Assembly: GCF_004342605.1 (NCBI RefSeq)
Contig: NZ_SLZL01000001.1
Coordinates: 432,480-496,479 of the forward strand
Reading direction: 5' to 3'
Source: Caulobacter sp. BK020
Lineage (GTDB): Bacteria; Pseudomonadota; Alphaproteobacteria; Caulobacterales; Caulobacteraceae
Length of the DNA stretch: 64,000 bases
The notes under the pieces were generated by a model that saw nothing but the letters and a program-made list of their open reading frames with translations, was not told the DNA's origin and ran no database searches. This document shows, one piece after another, positions 17,122-25,390 of the stretch; position 1 is the stretch's first letter, and the number at the start of each line of letters is the position of its first letter. Made by a program: the position numbers and the translations under genes.

Positions 17122-19623
17122 ATGGACGAGGTCGCGCGGCTGAAGACGGAAATGCTCGCGATGAGCCGGCAGGCCGACATGATCGTGCAGGTCGGCGCGG
17201 CTCAGCGCCAGGTCCAGATGATCCTGGCCTCCGCGCCCGACGACACCGCCGGCAAGATCGCCGCGCAGCGTGTCTTCTGCTCGCTCATCGACCAGCTGAT
17301 CGATCTCGAGACCCCCGCCGCCGGCCCTCAATTGCGCCGCACGATCGAAATGGCGGTGAACGAATACGGCATGCTCGGAGACTGGCTGGCGCTGGCGGGC
17401 GACCTCACGGCCGCGGAGGCCGCGTTCGATCGCTGCATCGGCGTGGCGGAGGCGAGCGACGCCGACCTGAAAATCCGTGCCCGGATCAACGTCGCCAGCC
17501 ACCTGCTCGCGCGGGGCTCCTTCGCCCAGGCCCTGGCGCTCTTGTTGGCCGCGCGCGATCTGGAGGCGACGGCGGGCTGGCCCGCGGCTGTCCAGGTCGA
17601 TCCCGTCATCGCGGTCGAAGCCAAGCTATCCGAAGCCTATCGCTGGCTCGGCGACGCGGCTCGTGCGCGGGCCGAAAGGGAAAAAGCGCTGGCCCGTCTG
17701 GCCGACCGACAGGCGAAGGCCGATCCGATCCAGCGGCTGCTGCTCGAGGGCAAGGATTTCGAACTGCGCCTCGAGGGGATGATCGTCGCGACCGAGGCCG
17801 GCGGCGCGGCCCTGGCCGAGGCCGAAGCCGGCCTCGACGCCTTGACGCCGACCTTCCAGGCTCTGGGTATCGCTCCGGCGGCGGCGTTCTATCGCGCCAA
17901 GATCGAACTGGCCCGCGGCAGGGCCTCGGCCGCCCTGGCGCTGCTCGATGCGGCGGCGCCGGGATTCCAGGAGTCGGAGATCCTGCGCAACAAGACCGGC
18001 ATGCTGAAGACGCTCCGCGCCCAGGTCCTGACCAGCCTGGGGCGCGGCGCCGAGGCGGTCATCGACGCGAAGGAAGCGGTCGCCCGCGAGGTGCTGGCCG
18101 ACAACCGCGAAACCGTGTGGAAGGCGCACTGGCGCCTGGCCCAGGCGGCGATCGCGGCGGGTGACCCTCGTACAGCGCTCGCGGCCTACGACGCGGCGAT
18201 CGAGGCGGTCGACGGCGTCCGGCGCGTCTCGCTCGGCTATCGGCTCGACAACCTGTTCCTGCGCGAGCGCAAGCCGATGTTCGACGAGGCCATCGACCTC
18301 GCCGTCCGTCACGGCGACGCGCGCCGTTGCGCTTGGTACGTCGATGCGGTCAAGTCACGCTTCCTGGCCCCGGCGCTTGCCGCCGGGCCGCCGTGGCCGC
18401 CAGCGGCGGCCTGGGTGGACCGCCTCGACAGGCTGGGGGAGGTGATCGACCGGAACGCCGCCGACGACCCCGTCGCGGTCCGGGCGCAGGCCGACCGCGC
18501 AGCGATGATCGAGCGTCGACGGATCGACCTGAGCGCGGCCGAAGCCCTCGCGCCGACCCCGCTCGACGTCGAGGCGACGCTGGCCGACCTGCGCACCCGC
18601 GGCCAGGCGGCCCTCAGCCTCTACCGGCTCGGCGACCGGATCGTCGCGACCCTCCTTTTCGACACCGCCGAGGTCGAGGCGATCACGCTGGACGCCGCGA
18701 CCCAAGAGGCGATCCGGCGCTACGCCGGCAACCTGTCTCAGCCGTCGGCCGATCAATCGACCGTCGATTTCGATCCGGCCCGGCTGCGCCTGAGCGCCGA
18801 AGCCCTGGTTCCCCCGCGGCTGCTCGCGCGCGCGGTCGCGGCCGACACGCTGCTGATCGCGCCCCACGCCGAGCTGAACCTGATCCCCTGGGCGATGCTG
18901 AAGTTCCGGGACGGACGCCTGTGCCAGGCGGTTCCGGTCGGGGTCGCGCCCAATCTGGCGGCCATCGCCCCGCTGGCGGCCCGCCCGATCGCGGCGGCCA
19001 AGCTCGCCCTGATCGGCGCTCCCGACGAAACGGGGACGCCCGAGGACGAGCAGCTGCGTCACACCCTGCCCGAGATCGAGGCCTTGGCCGCGCTCTACGC
19101 CGCCCACGGGGGCCTGCTCGCACCGTCTTCGGTCGGGGCGGAGGCGACGCTCGCCCGCTTTCGGGATCTGCTGGACGATCCGGCCGCGAAGGACGGCGTC
19201 CTCCATGTCTCGGGCCACGGCGTCTTCGCCCGGGACGATCCGGCCGGATCGGGACTGAAGCTCCACCGGCGGCGCCTGACCGCCGCCGAGATCGCCACGC
19301 GACCGCTGGCCTTCGCCGAAGTCACCCTGTCGGCGTGCAGCACCGCCCTGCGCCCGACGGCGGTCGGCGACGTGGCCTTGTTGGGCGACGACGTTGTCGG
19401 CCTTCCCGCGAGCTTCCTCGAAGCCGGCGCCGGCGCCCTGCTCGTCTCGATCACCGAGGCCGAGGACGCCGCGAGCGCGGCGTTTCAATGCGACTACCAC
19501 CAGCGTCGGATCGCCGGCGCGCCGCCGCTGGCGGCGCTGGCCGCGACCCAGGACGCGATGCTCGCCGACGCGCGGTTCAGGCCCCACGAATGGGCGGGCT
19601 TCTGTCTCTATTCCACCAGGTGA
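17122..19623 (+). CDS. TPR-CHAT caspase-like protease
   Basis: An 833-residue protein. Residues from about 80 to 450 are helical repeats of the TPR kind (for example LAGDLTAAEAAFDRCIGVAEA, ARGSFAQALALLLAARDL). From about 565 to 833 lies a CHAT domain: the core strands LLIAPHAELNLIPWAML, then HVSGHG with catalytic His699, and LSACST with catalytic Cys739, then GLPASFLEAGAGALLVS. CHAT proteases are caspase relatives used in bacterial suicide, antiphage and gasdermin-activating systems. Both catalytic residues are intact. The protein has no membrane segment. The substrate may be a partner in the same operon or a host protein. Confidence 0.88.
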   Translation: MDEVARLKTEMLAMSRQADMIVQVGAAQRQVQMILASAPDDTAGKIAAQRVFCSLIDQLIDLETPAAGPQLRRTIEMAVNEYGMLGDWLALAGDLTAAEAAFDRCIGVAEASDADLKIRARINVASHLLARGSFAQALALLLAARDLEATAGWPAAVQVDPVIAVEAKLSEAYRWLGDAARARAEREKALARLADRQAKADPIQRLLLEGKDFELRLEGMIVATEAGGAALAEAEAGLDALTPTFQALGIAPAAAFYRAKIELARGRASAALALLDAAAPGFQESEILRNKTGMLKTLRAQVLTSLGRGAEAVIDAKEAVAREVLADNRETVWKAHWRLAQAAIAAGDPRTALAAYDAAIEAVDGVRRVSLGYRLDNLFLRERKPMFDEAIDLAVRHGDARRCAWYVDAVKSRFLAPALAAGPPWPPAAAWVDRLDRLGEVIDRNAADDPVAVRAQADRAAMIERRRIDLSAAEALAPTPLDVEATLADLRTRGQAALSLYRLGDRIVATLLFDTAEVEAITLDAATQEAIRRYAGNLSQPSADQSTVDFDPARLRLSAEALVPPRLLARAVAADTLLIAPHAELNLIPWAMLKFRDGRLCQAVPVGVAPNLAAIAPLAARPIAAAKLALIGAPDETGTPEDEQLRHTLPEIEALAALYAAHGGLLAPSSVGAEATLARFRDLLDDPAAKDGVLHVSGHGVFARDDPAGSGLKLHRRRLTAAEIATRPLAFAEVTLSACSTALRPTAVGDVALLGDDVVGLPASFLEAGAGALLVSITEAEDAASAAFQCDYHQRRIAGAPPLAALAATQDAMLADARFRPHEWAGFCLYSTR

Positions 19624-19652
19624 CGCTCCGAAACCGAAGGCGAGACATCCAC

Positions 19653-20303
19653 ATGAAGGACACCGGCATGATCGCCGCCAAGATCCAATTGGCGATACAG
19701 CACGAGGACCGCCACCACAGCGTCCATGCGGCGTTGCTGCAGCACGCGCGGGACATCGGCGGCGCGATGACCGACGATGACGCCCGGTTCCTGATCGACC
19801 AGACCAAGGCCGTCCTGTCGATCGTGCCGAACACCCTGAGCGCGGCGGGCGCCGCGGCGAAGGGCGCCGGCTACGAACGGGTCGTCGCCGAACTGACCAA
19901 ACGACTCGTGGCCTATTGGGCGGAGGCCAATGACGTCGTTCCCGACCATCTGGGCATGATCGGCGTCCTGGACGACGCCTATTGCACCCTCGCCGCCCTC
20001 GACCGGATGTCCAAGGCCTGCGCGGCGCGAACCGGCCGGTCGCTCGTCGACGGCGATCTCGGCGAAACCCTCAAGTTCCTGCACTGGCTGCTGGGCGATG
20101 CGATCATCGCTCGCCTCAACGCACTGGTCGAGGCCGACATGCGCACCAATCCCTGGCTCGACCTGATCAACAACCTGGCCGCCCAGCTGGGCCAGATGCC
20201 GCAGATGCCGGTGGCGAACCCGGTCTGGGGCACGATGAGCACCGGGCAGATCGTCGACCACCAGGTCAACCTCATGCGGCCGCCGCCGCCCTCGTGGCGC
20301 TAG
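19653..20303 (+). CDS. YkvA/DUF1232-like protein of the CHAT cassette
   Basis: A 216-residue protein. Residues 92-119, ANDVVPDHLGMIGVLDDAYCTLAAL, match the core of the YkvA (DUF1232) family (pattern D-x-x-P-D-x-x-x-x-x-G-x-x-D-D). The flanking regions are helical and the C-terminus is Pro-rich (MRPPPPSWR). YkvA domains are often membrane-associated, but this member has no clear transmembrane helix. It begins 29 bp after the CHAT gene. Its TAG stop is part of a dispersed repeat (20300-20406), so the C-terminus may have been altered by that repeat's insertion. It is a candidate effector, immunity partner or protease substrate of the cassette. Confidence 0.6.
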   Translation: MKDTGMIAAKIQLAIQHEDRHHSVHAALLQHARDIGGAMTDDDARFLIDQTKAVLSIVPNTLSAAGAAAKGAGYERVVAELTKRLVAYWAEANDVVPDHLGMIGVLDDAYCTLAALDRMSKACAARTGRSLVDGDLGETLKFLHWLLGDAIIARLNALVEADMRTNPWLDLINNLAAQLGQMPQMPVANPVWGTMSTGQIVDHQVNLMRPPPPSWR

Positions 20304-20406
20304 AGCAAGTCGCGCAATGTAGGAATCGCACGACTTGCTCTAGATTTTTGTTTTCGCATCGCTTTTGCGAAAAAACCAGCGTCCACTTTTCCGCGCGCTG
20401 CTCTAG
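20300..20406. repeat. CTAG-bounded palindromic dispersed repeat, copy 1
   Basis: A 107-bp element running from ctagagca to tgctctag (short terminal inverted repeats). The first 44 bp form a long hairpin (ctagagcaagtcg...cgacttgctctag). The second part contains ttttcgcatcgcttttgcg and a ccacttttcc core. A copy in the opposite orientation lies at 53623-53726. It resembles rhizobial RIME-type intergenic elements with a ggaaaagtg...ggttttcc core. The stop codon of the YkvA-like gene is inside its left end, and the IS element entered its right CTAG. Confidence 0.85.
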
Positions 20407-21256
20407 GGCCAATCCACATTCAGGCTTCCCAGGCCTGAAGAGTGCTGAATCAATCCGATCCGGATTTTCTGATTCGGAGCGGATTGATGGGTGTGAAGCG
20501 CTACGAGCTGAGTGAGGCGCAGTGGATGCGGATTGCGCCGCTTCTGCCGGGCAAGGCGACAGATCCCGGTCGGACGGCGGCGGATAACCGCTTGTTCGTC
20601 AACGGGGTTTTGTGGGTGCTGCGGTCGGGGGCCTTCTGGCAGCACCTGCCGGAGCGTTATGGCAAATGGAAGAGCGTCCACGCCCGCTTCACGCGATGGG
20701 CCAAGAACGGCGTCTGGGAGAAGGTGTTCGCCGAACTGATCAAGGCCCGCGACAACAAATACCTGATGCTCGACTCCACCCTGGTCCGCGTCCACCAGCA
20801 GGCCGCGGGCGGAAAAGGGGGGCCCAAAGTCAGGCGTTGGGGCGTTCCCGAGGCGGACTGACCACCAAGATCCATATGGTCTGCGACACCCTTGGCCGGC
20901 CGCTGCGCTTCATCCTCACCGCCGGCCAGCGCCACGACTGCCTCTCGGCCAAGGCCCTGCTGGAGGGGTTCGACGCCGAAGCGGTGCTCGCTGACAAAGC
21001 CTATGACAATAACGACTTGCGCCAGACCATCGCCGACATGAAGGCTGCGGCCGTGATCCCTTCAACCCGCTCCCGCAAGGTCCCGATCCCGCACGACGAG
21101 GTCGCCTACAAGGACGCAATCGCATCGAACGCTGCTTCAACAAGCTCAAGCACTTCCGCCGCTTCGCCACCCGCTACGACAGGCTGAGCGTCCACTTCCT
21201 CGCCTTCATCCACCTCGCCGCCGTCATGCTCTGGCTGCGCTGAATGTGGATTCGTC
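20407..21256 (+). mobile_element. IS5-family insertion sequence, 850 bp, inactivated
   Basis: The terminal inverted repeats share the perfect 13-bp core aatccacattcag (20411-20423) / ctgaatgtggatt (21240-21252), extending to 17 bp with two mismatches. The element is flanked by a direct CTAG (20403-20406 and 21257-21260), consistent with the YTAR target duplication of the IS5 group. It carries a two-frame transposase with an additional disabling frameshift. The left target copy is the end of the dispersed repeat; the right one contains the TAG stop of the permease gene. Confidence 0.85.
20487..21243 (+). pseudogene. IS5-family DDE transposase, frameshifted
   Basis: The N-terminal frame (20487-20861, 124 residues) begins MGVKRYELSEAQWMRI and contains the first catalytic Asp in MLDSTLVRVH. 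At about 20812-20822 the run aaaagggggg permits a -1 shift into the second frame. That frame continues RSRGGLTTKIH and carries the second Asp in LADKAYDNN, as in normal two-ORF IS5 elements. Near 21112-21118 one base is missing (ggacgcaat where the family has ggaccgcaat). The region with the catalytic Glu (RIERCFNKLKHFRRF...HLAAVMLWLR) is therefore in a third frame, and the second ORF ends prematurely at 21187. A functional DDE transposase cannot be made by one programmed shift. Confidence 0.85.
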
Positions 21257-22666
21257 CTAGGCCAGCTTCGATCGCTTCACCGAATAGCCGAAATAGACCA
21301 GGCAGGCCCCCGCCACCCACACCGCGAACAGGATCCAGGTGTCCAGCGGCAGGCCGTAGATCAGGTAGCCGCAGAACGCCACGCTGAGCGCCGGCACGAG
21401 CGGATACAGGGGCACGCGGTAGCCGCGCGGCAGGTCCGGCTGGGTCCGGCGCAGGATGATCACGCCCAGCGAGACGATGGCGAAGGCGATCAGCGTGCCC
21501 ATGCTGGTCAGGTTGACCAGGGTGTCCAGCGGCACGAAGGCCGCCAGAGCCGCGATGAAGGCCGCCACGATCCAGGTGTTGAGGTCCGGGCTCTGGGTCC
21601 TGGGGTTCACCCGCTGGAACACCTTGGGCAGCAGACCGTCGCGGCTCATGGCGTAAAGGATGCGGGTCTGGCCGTACATGACCACCAGGGTGATCGAGAA
21701 GATCGAGACGATGGCCCCGACGCAGAGGATCAGCGAGGTCCAGGCCTGGCCGGTCAGGTTGCGCAGGATCACCGCCAGTCCGGCCTCCTGGCCCGCGAAG
21801 GCGGTCCAGGGCTGGGCCCCGACGGCGGCCAGGGCCACCAGGATGTAGACGCCGGTGACGATCAGCAGGGACAGGATGATGCCCAGCGGCAGGGTGCGGC
21901 GCGGATCCTTGACCTCGTCGCCGGCCGTCGAGACCGCGTCGATGCCGATATAGGAGAAGAAGATCGACGAGGCCGCCGCGCCGACCCCGGCCACGCCCAT
22001 CGGCATGAACGGCGTCAGGTTGCCGGCGTGGAAGCCGCTGAAGGCGATGACCACGAAGAACAGCAGCACCAAGAGCTTCAACACCACCAGCACGGCGTTG
22101 ACCGTCACCGATTCCTTCACCCCGCGCAGCAGCAGGATCAGGCATGCCCCGACCAGCACCACGGCCGGCAGGTTGAACACCCCGCCCGCCCCCGGAGCCT
22201 TGGCGATGGCGTCGGGCATGCGCCAGCCGATCAGGTCGGAGAACATCTCGTTCAGGTACTGCCCCCAGCCCACGGCGATCGCCGAGGCCGACACCGCGTA
22301 CTCCAGCAGCAGGCACGCCCCGACGATGAAGGCCACGAACTCGCCCAGGGTGGCGTAGGCGTAGCTGTAGGACGAGCCCGACACCGGAATGGTCGAGGCC
22401 AGCTCGGCGTAGCACAGGGCCGTCAGGGCCGCGGTGATCCCGGCGATCACGAAGCTGACGACCACGGCCGGCCCGGCGGCCGGTACGGCGGTGGTCAGGG
22501 CCACGAAGATGCCGGTGCCGATCGTCGCCCCGACGCCCAGCATGGTCAGCTGGAACAGGCCGATCGAGCGGTGCAGGCCCTCTTCGGGGAGATGCTCGCC
22601 GCCCTCGGCGACGACCTGGCCCACGGGCTTGCGGCGAAGAAGGTCGGCCGCGCGAAACTGGCCCAT
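21257..22666 (-). CDS. APC-family amino acid permease (cationic amino acid type)
   Basis: A 469-residue integral membrane protein with about 12 helices. TMLGVGATIGTGIFVALTT (about residues 41-59) is the substrate- and sodium-site motif of helix 1 in the APC superfamily. YAELASTIPVSGSSYSYAYATLGE is the consensus amphipathic region of the cationic amino acid transporter/YfnA subgroup. It imports amino acids at the inner membrane; the substrate is not deducible. The stop codon TAG is supplied by the CTAG at the IS5 right flank, so the original gene end was inside or at the edge of the dispersed repeat. A TrmO relic lies upstream. Confidence 0.9.
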   Translation of the reverse strand: MGQFRAADLLRRKPVGQVVAEGGEHLPEEGLHRSIGLFQLTMLGVGATIGTGIFVALTTAVPAAGPAVVVSFVIAGITAALTALCYAELASTIPVSGSSYSYAYATLGEFVAFIVGACLLLEYAVSASAIAVGWGQYLNEMFSDLIGWRMPDAIAKAPGAGGVFNLPAVVLVGACLILLLRGVKESVTVNAVLVVLKLLVLLFFVVIAFSGFHAGNLTPFMPMGVAGVGAAASSIFFSYIGIDAVSTAGDEVKDPRRTLPLGIILSLLIVTGVYILVALAAVGAQPWTAFAGQEAGLAVILRNLTGQAWTSLILCVGAIVSIFSITLVVMYGQTRILYAMSRDGLLPKVFQRVNPRTQSPDLNTWIVAAFIAALAAFVPLDTLVNLTSMGTLIAFAIVSLGVIILRRTQPDLPRGYRVPLYPLVPALSVAFCGYLIYGLPLDTWILFAVWVAGACLVYFGYSVKRSKLA

Positions 22667-22727
22667 GGAGATCCTCGAGGTCTGGAAGGCGGCGGCAAAC
22701 TAGCCTCGCCCTGCACCCGACATCAAC

Positions 22728-22898
22728 TTGCCTTCGCGCCCGTCCGCCTCGAAGCTGGACCTGGACGCCCTCAGCCATGTCGAGGTGATCTATGTCTTCG
22801 ACCGGGTGGCCGACGACCAGATCGTCACCGGCGCCCGCCACCCGCGCGGCAACACCGTCTGGCCCAGGGGCGGGATCTTCGCCCAGGGTCGGGATCAC
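22728..22898 (+). pseudogene. Truncated TrmO-like (UPF0066) gene fragment
   Basis: About 47 codons (22755-22898) encode LDALSHVEVIYVFDRVADDQ and TGARHPRG...WPRGGIFAQ. This is the central part of the TrmO/UPF0066 family, which N6-methylates t6A37 in tRNA. The usual continuation GRPNRIG and the rest of the beta-barrel are absent. The similarity stops at 22898, precisely where an inverted repeat begins, and nothing upstream of about 22740 matches. No proper start or ribosome site is visible. This is best read as a decayed relic, not a functional gene. Confidence 0.7.
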
Positions 22899-22960
22899 CC
22901 TTGTATCTTGATCGCTGCTCAAAGCCATCACGCCTTCGAGCCGCGATCCAGATACAAGGG
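22898..22960. repeat. Inverted repeat at the end of the TrmO relic
   Basis: The 18-bp arms cccttgtatcttgatcgc (22898-22915) and gcgatccagatacaaggg (22943-22960) pair with one mismatch around 27 nt. It lies 44 bp beyond the Cfa-type gene's stop, so it may also terminate that leftward transcript. Confidence 0.7.
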
Positions 22961-23004
22961 GGCAGGAAGGCGGCCACCGGTCCCCCTCAGGCTCGAAAGC
23001 CGAC

Positions 23005-24192
23005 TTACCCGCGCTCGCCCTCGAACATGTAGTCGCGGGTGATCGGCAAGGCGCCGACCTTCTTGGCGACCTGGATCTGGAAGACCATGTGGCCGCCATA
23101 GCGGAAGCCCAGCTCGGCCCCGCACAGGTAGAACTCCCACATCCGCCGGAACCGTTCGTCGAACATGACGGGGATGTCGGGATCGGCCAGGAAGCGCATC
23201 CGCCAGTGCTTGCAGGTCTCGGCGTAGTGCAGGCGCAGGATCTCGATGTCGGTGATCCACAGGCCGGCCGCCTCGACCGCCTTGACGATCTCCGACAGGC
23301 CCGGAATGTAGCCGCCGGGGAAGATGTACTTGGCCGTGAAGGCGTTGGTGGCGCCGGGCCCGCTCATGCGGCCGATCGCGTGGATCACCGCGCTGCCGTC
23401 GTCGGCCAGCAGCCGCTTGACCGTCTCGAAATAGGTCCGGAAGTTCGGGGCGCCGACATGCTCCAGCATGCCGACCGAGACGATGCGGTCGAAGGTCTCG
23501 TCCAGGTCGCGATAGTCGGTCAGGCGGAACTCGACCCGGTCGGACAGGCCGGCCTTCTCCGCCCGTTCCCGCGCCAGGGCCAGTTGCTCGGTCGACAGGG
23601 TGACCCCGGTCATCTTCGCCCCGTGGTCGGCGGCCAGGGTCAGGGACAGGCCGCCCCAGCCCGCGCCGATGTCCAGCACCTTCATGCCGGGTGTGATGTT
23701 CAGCTTGGCCCCGATATGGGCCTTCTTGGCGGCCTGGGCCTCCTCAAGCGTCATGTCCGGCCGGGCGAAATAGGCGCAGCTGTACTGCATGTCCGCGTCG
23801 AGGAAGCGTTTGTAGAGTTCGTTGCCCACGTCGTAGTGGTGGGCGACGTTGCGGCGCGAGGCGAGGCGGTCGTTGACCGACTGCACCGTGCGCTTGACCG
23901 CCTTGCGGGCCCGGGTCAGGGGTGTGCCGCGCTTAGGCGTGCGCCCGCCGCTCTTGCCGACGATCTCCAGCAGGCCCCACAGGGTTCCCTGCTCGATCTT
24001 CAGGTCGCCCTCCATATAGGCCTCGCCCAGGCCCAGGCTGGGATTGGCCACCAGGCGGCGCAGGCCCCGGGCGTTGACCCGCATGGTCACGGGCGGACCC
24101 GAGCCGTCGCCGGCCTTCTTCACCGAGCCGTTGGGAAGGTGGACGGTCAGGTCGCCGACCTTGACCATCTTGTTCAGCAGCGCTTCGATCAT
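23005..24192 (-). CDS. Cyclopropane-fatty-acyl-phospholipid synthase family methyltransferase
   Basis: A 395-residue protein of the CFA/CmaS family. An N-terminal lipid-binding region (about 1-110) contains LGLGEAYMEGDL. The SAM-binding motif VLDIGAGWGGLSL follows in the middle, and VSVGMLEHVG, YIFPGGYIPGL and the C-terminal RMWEFYLCGAELGFRYGG are the usual catalytic-domain blocks. It transfers a methylene from S-adenosylmethionine to unsaturated acyl chains of membrane phospholipids, generally in stationary phase or acid stress. The ATG at 24192 gives the normal N-terminus. It is a single-gene unit or shares a leftward transcript with the reductase 85 bp upstream. Confidence 0.92.
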   Translation of the reverse strand: MIEALLNKMVKVGDLTVHLPNGSVKKAGDGSGPPVTMRVNARGLRRLVANPSLGLGEAYMEGDLKIEQGTLWGLLEIVGKSGGRTPKRGTPLTRARKAVKRTVQSVNDRLASRRNVAHHYDVGNELYKRFLDADMQYSCAYFARPDMTLEEAQAAKKAHIGAKLNITPGMKVLDIGAGWGGLSLTLAADHGAKMTGVTLSTEQLALARERAEKAGLSDRVEFRLTDYRDLDETFDRIVSVGMLEHVGAPNFRTYFETVKRLLADDGSAVIHAIGRMSGPGATNAFTAKYIFPGGYIPGLSEIVKAVEAAGLWITDIEILRLHYAETCKHWRMRFLADPDIPVMFDERFRRMWEFYLCGAELGFRYGGHMVFQIQVAKKVGALPITRDYMFEGERG

Positions 24193-24277
24193 GGCGGCGA
24201 CCCTAGCGCGAGCGCCGCCGGAGAAAAGACCGAAATTTTCGTCCGCCTTCCCTTGAAAAACACGCGCCGCGAACCGG

Positions 24278-25288
24278 TCAGCGCTCGCTGTCGAGGTGGG
24301 CCATCTGGGCTTCGGCGTAGCGTGTCCCGGCCGCCGCGTCCCGGGGCACGGCGCGTTCGATGGCGGCCAGGTCGTCGGCCGACAGCGTCACGTCCAGCGC
24401 GCCCAGCGACTCCGACAGCCGCGCGCGGGTGCGGGCCCCGACCAGGGGCACGATGTCGTCTCCCTGCGCCGCCACCCAGGCGATGGCGATCTGGGCGACG
24501 CTGACGCTCTTGGCCTCGGCGATCTTCCGCAGCGCCTCGACAAGGGCCAGGTTCCGGTCGACATTGCCGTCCTGGAAGCGCGGGGAATAGGCGCGGAAGT
24601 CGCCCTTGGCCTGGCCCTGGCCCTTGTCCCAGTGGCCGCTGATCAGGCCGCGCGACAGCACGCCATAGGCGGTCATGCCAATGCCCAGTTCGCGCAGCAC
24701 CGGCAGGATCTTGTCCTCGACCCCGCGGGTGATCAGGGCGTATTCGATCTGCAGGTCGACGATCGGATGGACGGCGTGGGCCTTGCGGATGGTCTCGACC
24801 CCGACCTCGGACAGGCCGATATGGCGCACGAAGCCGGCCTGGACCATTTCGGCGATCGCCCCGACCGTGTCCTCGATCGGCACCTGGGGGTCCAGGCGGG
24901 CTGGACGGTAGATGTCGATGTGGTCGACGCCCAGCCGCTGCAGCGTATAGGCCAGCGAGGTCTTCACCGCCGCCGGGCGGCCGTCGAAGCCGATCCAGCC
25001 CGCCCCAGGGTCGCGCTGGGCGCCGAACTTGACGCTGAGCACGGCCTTGTCGCGCCTATTTCCTTTAAGGAGGCCGCCCTTCAGCGCCTCGCCGATCAGC
25101 ATCTCGTTGTGGCCCATGCCGTAGAAATCGCCGGTGTCGATCAGGGTGATCCCGGCCTCAAGGGCGGCGTCGATCGTGGCCAGGCTCTCGGCCCGGTCGG
25201 ACGGGCCGTACATGCCCGACATGCCCATGGTGCCCAGACCCAGGGCGGAAACGACGGGGCCGGTCTTGCCGAGTTGACGCGTTTGCAT
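24278..25288 (-). CDS. Aldo/keto reductase
   Basis: A 336-residue NADPH-dependent oxidoreductase. LGLGTMGMSGMYG, the catalytic Asp and Tyr in DTGDFYGMGHNE, and the Lys in SVKFG are all present. The fourth tetrad position appears as RPARLDP instead of a His, as in the AKR13-like subgroup. GMTAYGVLSRGLI and the NADP-binding end are normal. It reduces aldehydes or ketones; the substrate is unknown. I chose MQTRQLGKTG (GGAG 9 nt upstream) over the longer open frame. A LysR gene is divergently placed 102 bp away and probably regulates it. Confidence 0.9.
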   Translation of the reverse strand: MQTRQLGKTGPVVSALGLGTMGMSGMYGPSDRAESLATIDAALEAGITLIDTGDFYGMGHNEMLIGEALKGGLLKGNRRDKAVLSVKFGAQRDPGAGWIGFDGRPAAVKTSLAYTLQRLGVDHIDIYRPARLDPQVPIEDTVGAIAEMVQAGFVRHIGLSEVGVETIRKAHAVHPIVDLQIEYALITRGVEDKILPVLRELGIGMTAYGVLSRGLISGHWDKGQGQAKGDFRAYSPRFQDGNVDRNLALVEALRKIAEAKSVSVAQIAIAWVAAQGDDIVPLVGARTRARLSESLGALDVTLSADDLAAIERAVPRDAAAGTRYAEAQMAHLDSER

Positions 25289-25341
25289 GGTGAAGTCTCC
25301 GGAGAGGTGTTCGATGGCGGGGACTATGCGCCGTCGCATCG

Positions 25342-25390
25342 TGTGCGATAATCCGGCCATTGCGGCACAAGCCGTTCGGAAAATCGCACA
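25342..25390. promoter_or_regulatory. Inverted repeat in the LysR/reductase divergent promoter
   Basis: tgtgcgat (25342-25349) and atcgcaca (25383-25390) are exact reverse complements 33 bp apart, in the 102-bp gap between the two divergent genes. This suits a LysR-type recognition and activation site pair. The right arm overlaps the LysR gene's translation start region. Confidence 0.45.

Noticed and set aside
22928..23260. Minus-strand frame overlapping the end of the Cfa-type gene
   Set aside because: It is a frame-shifted translation of the conserved synthase C-terminus. The synthase frame itself is intact to its stop at 23005.
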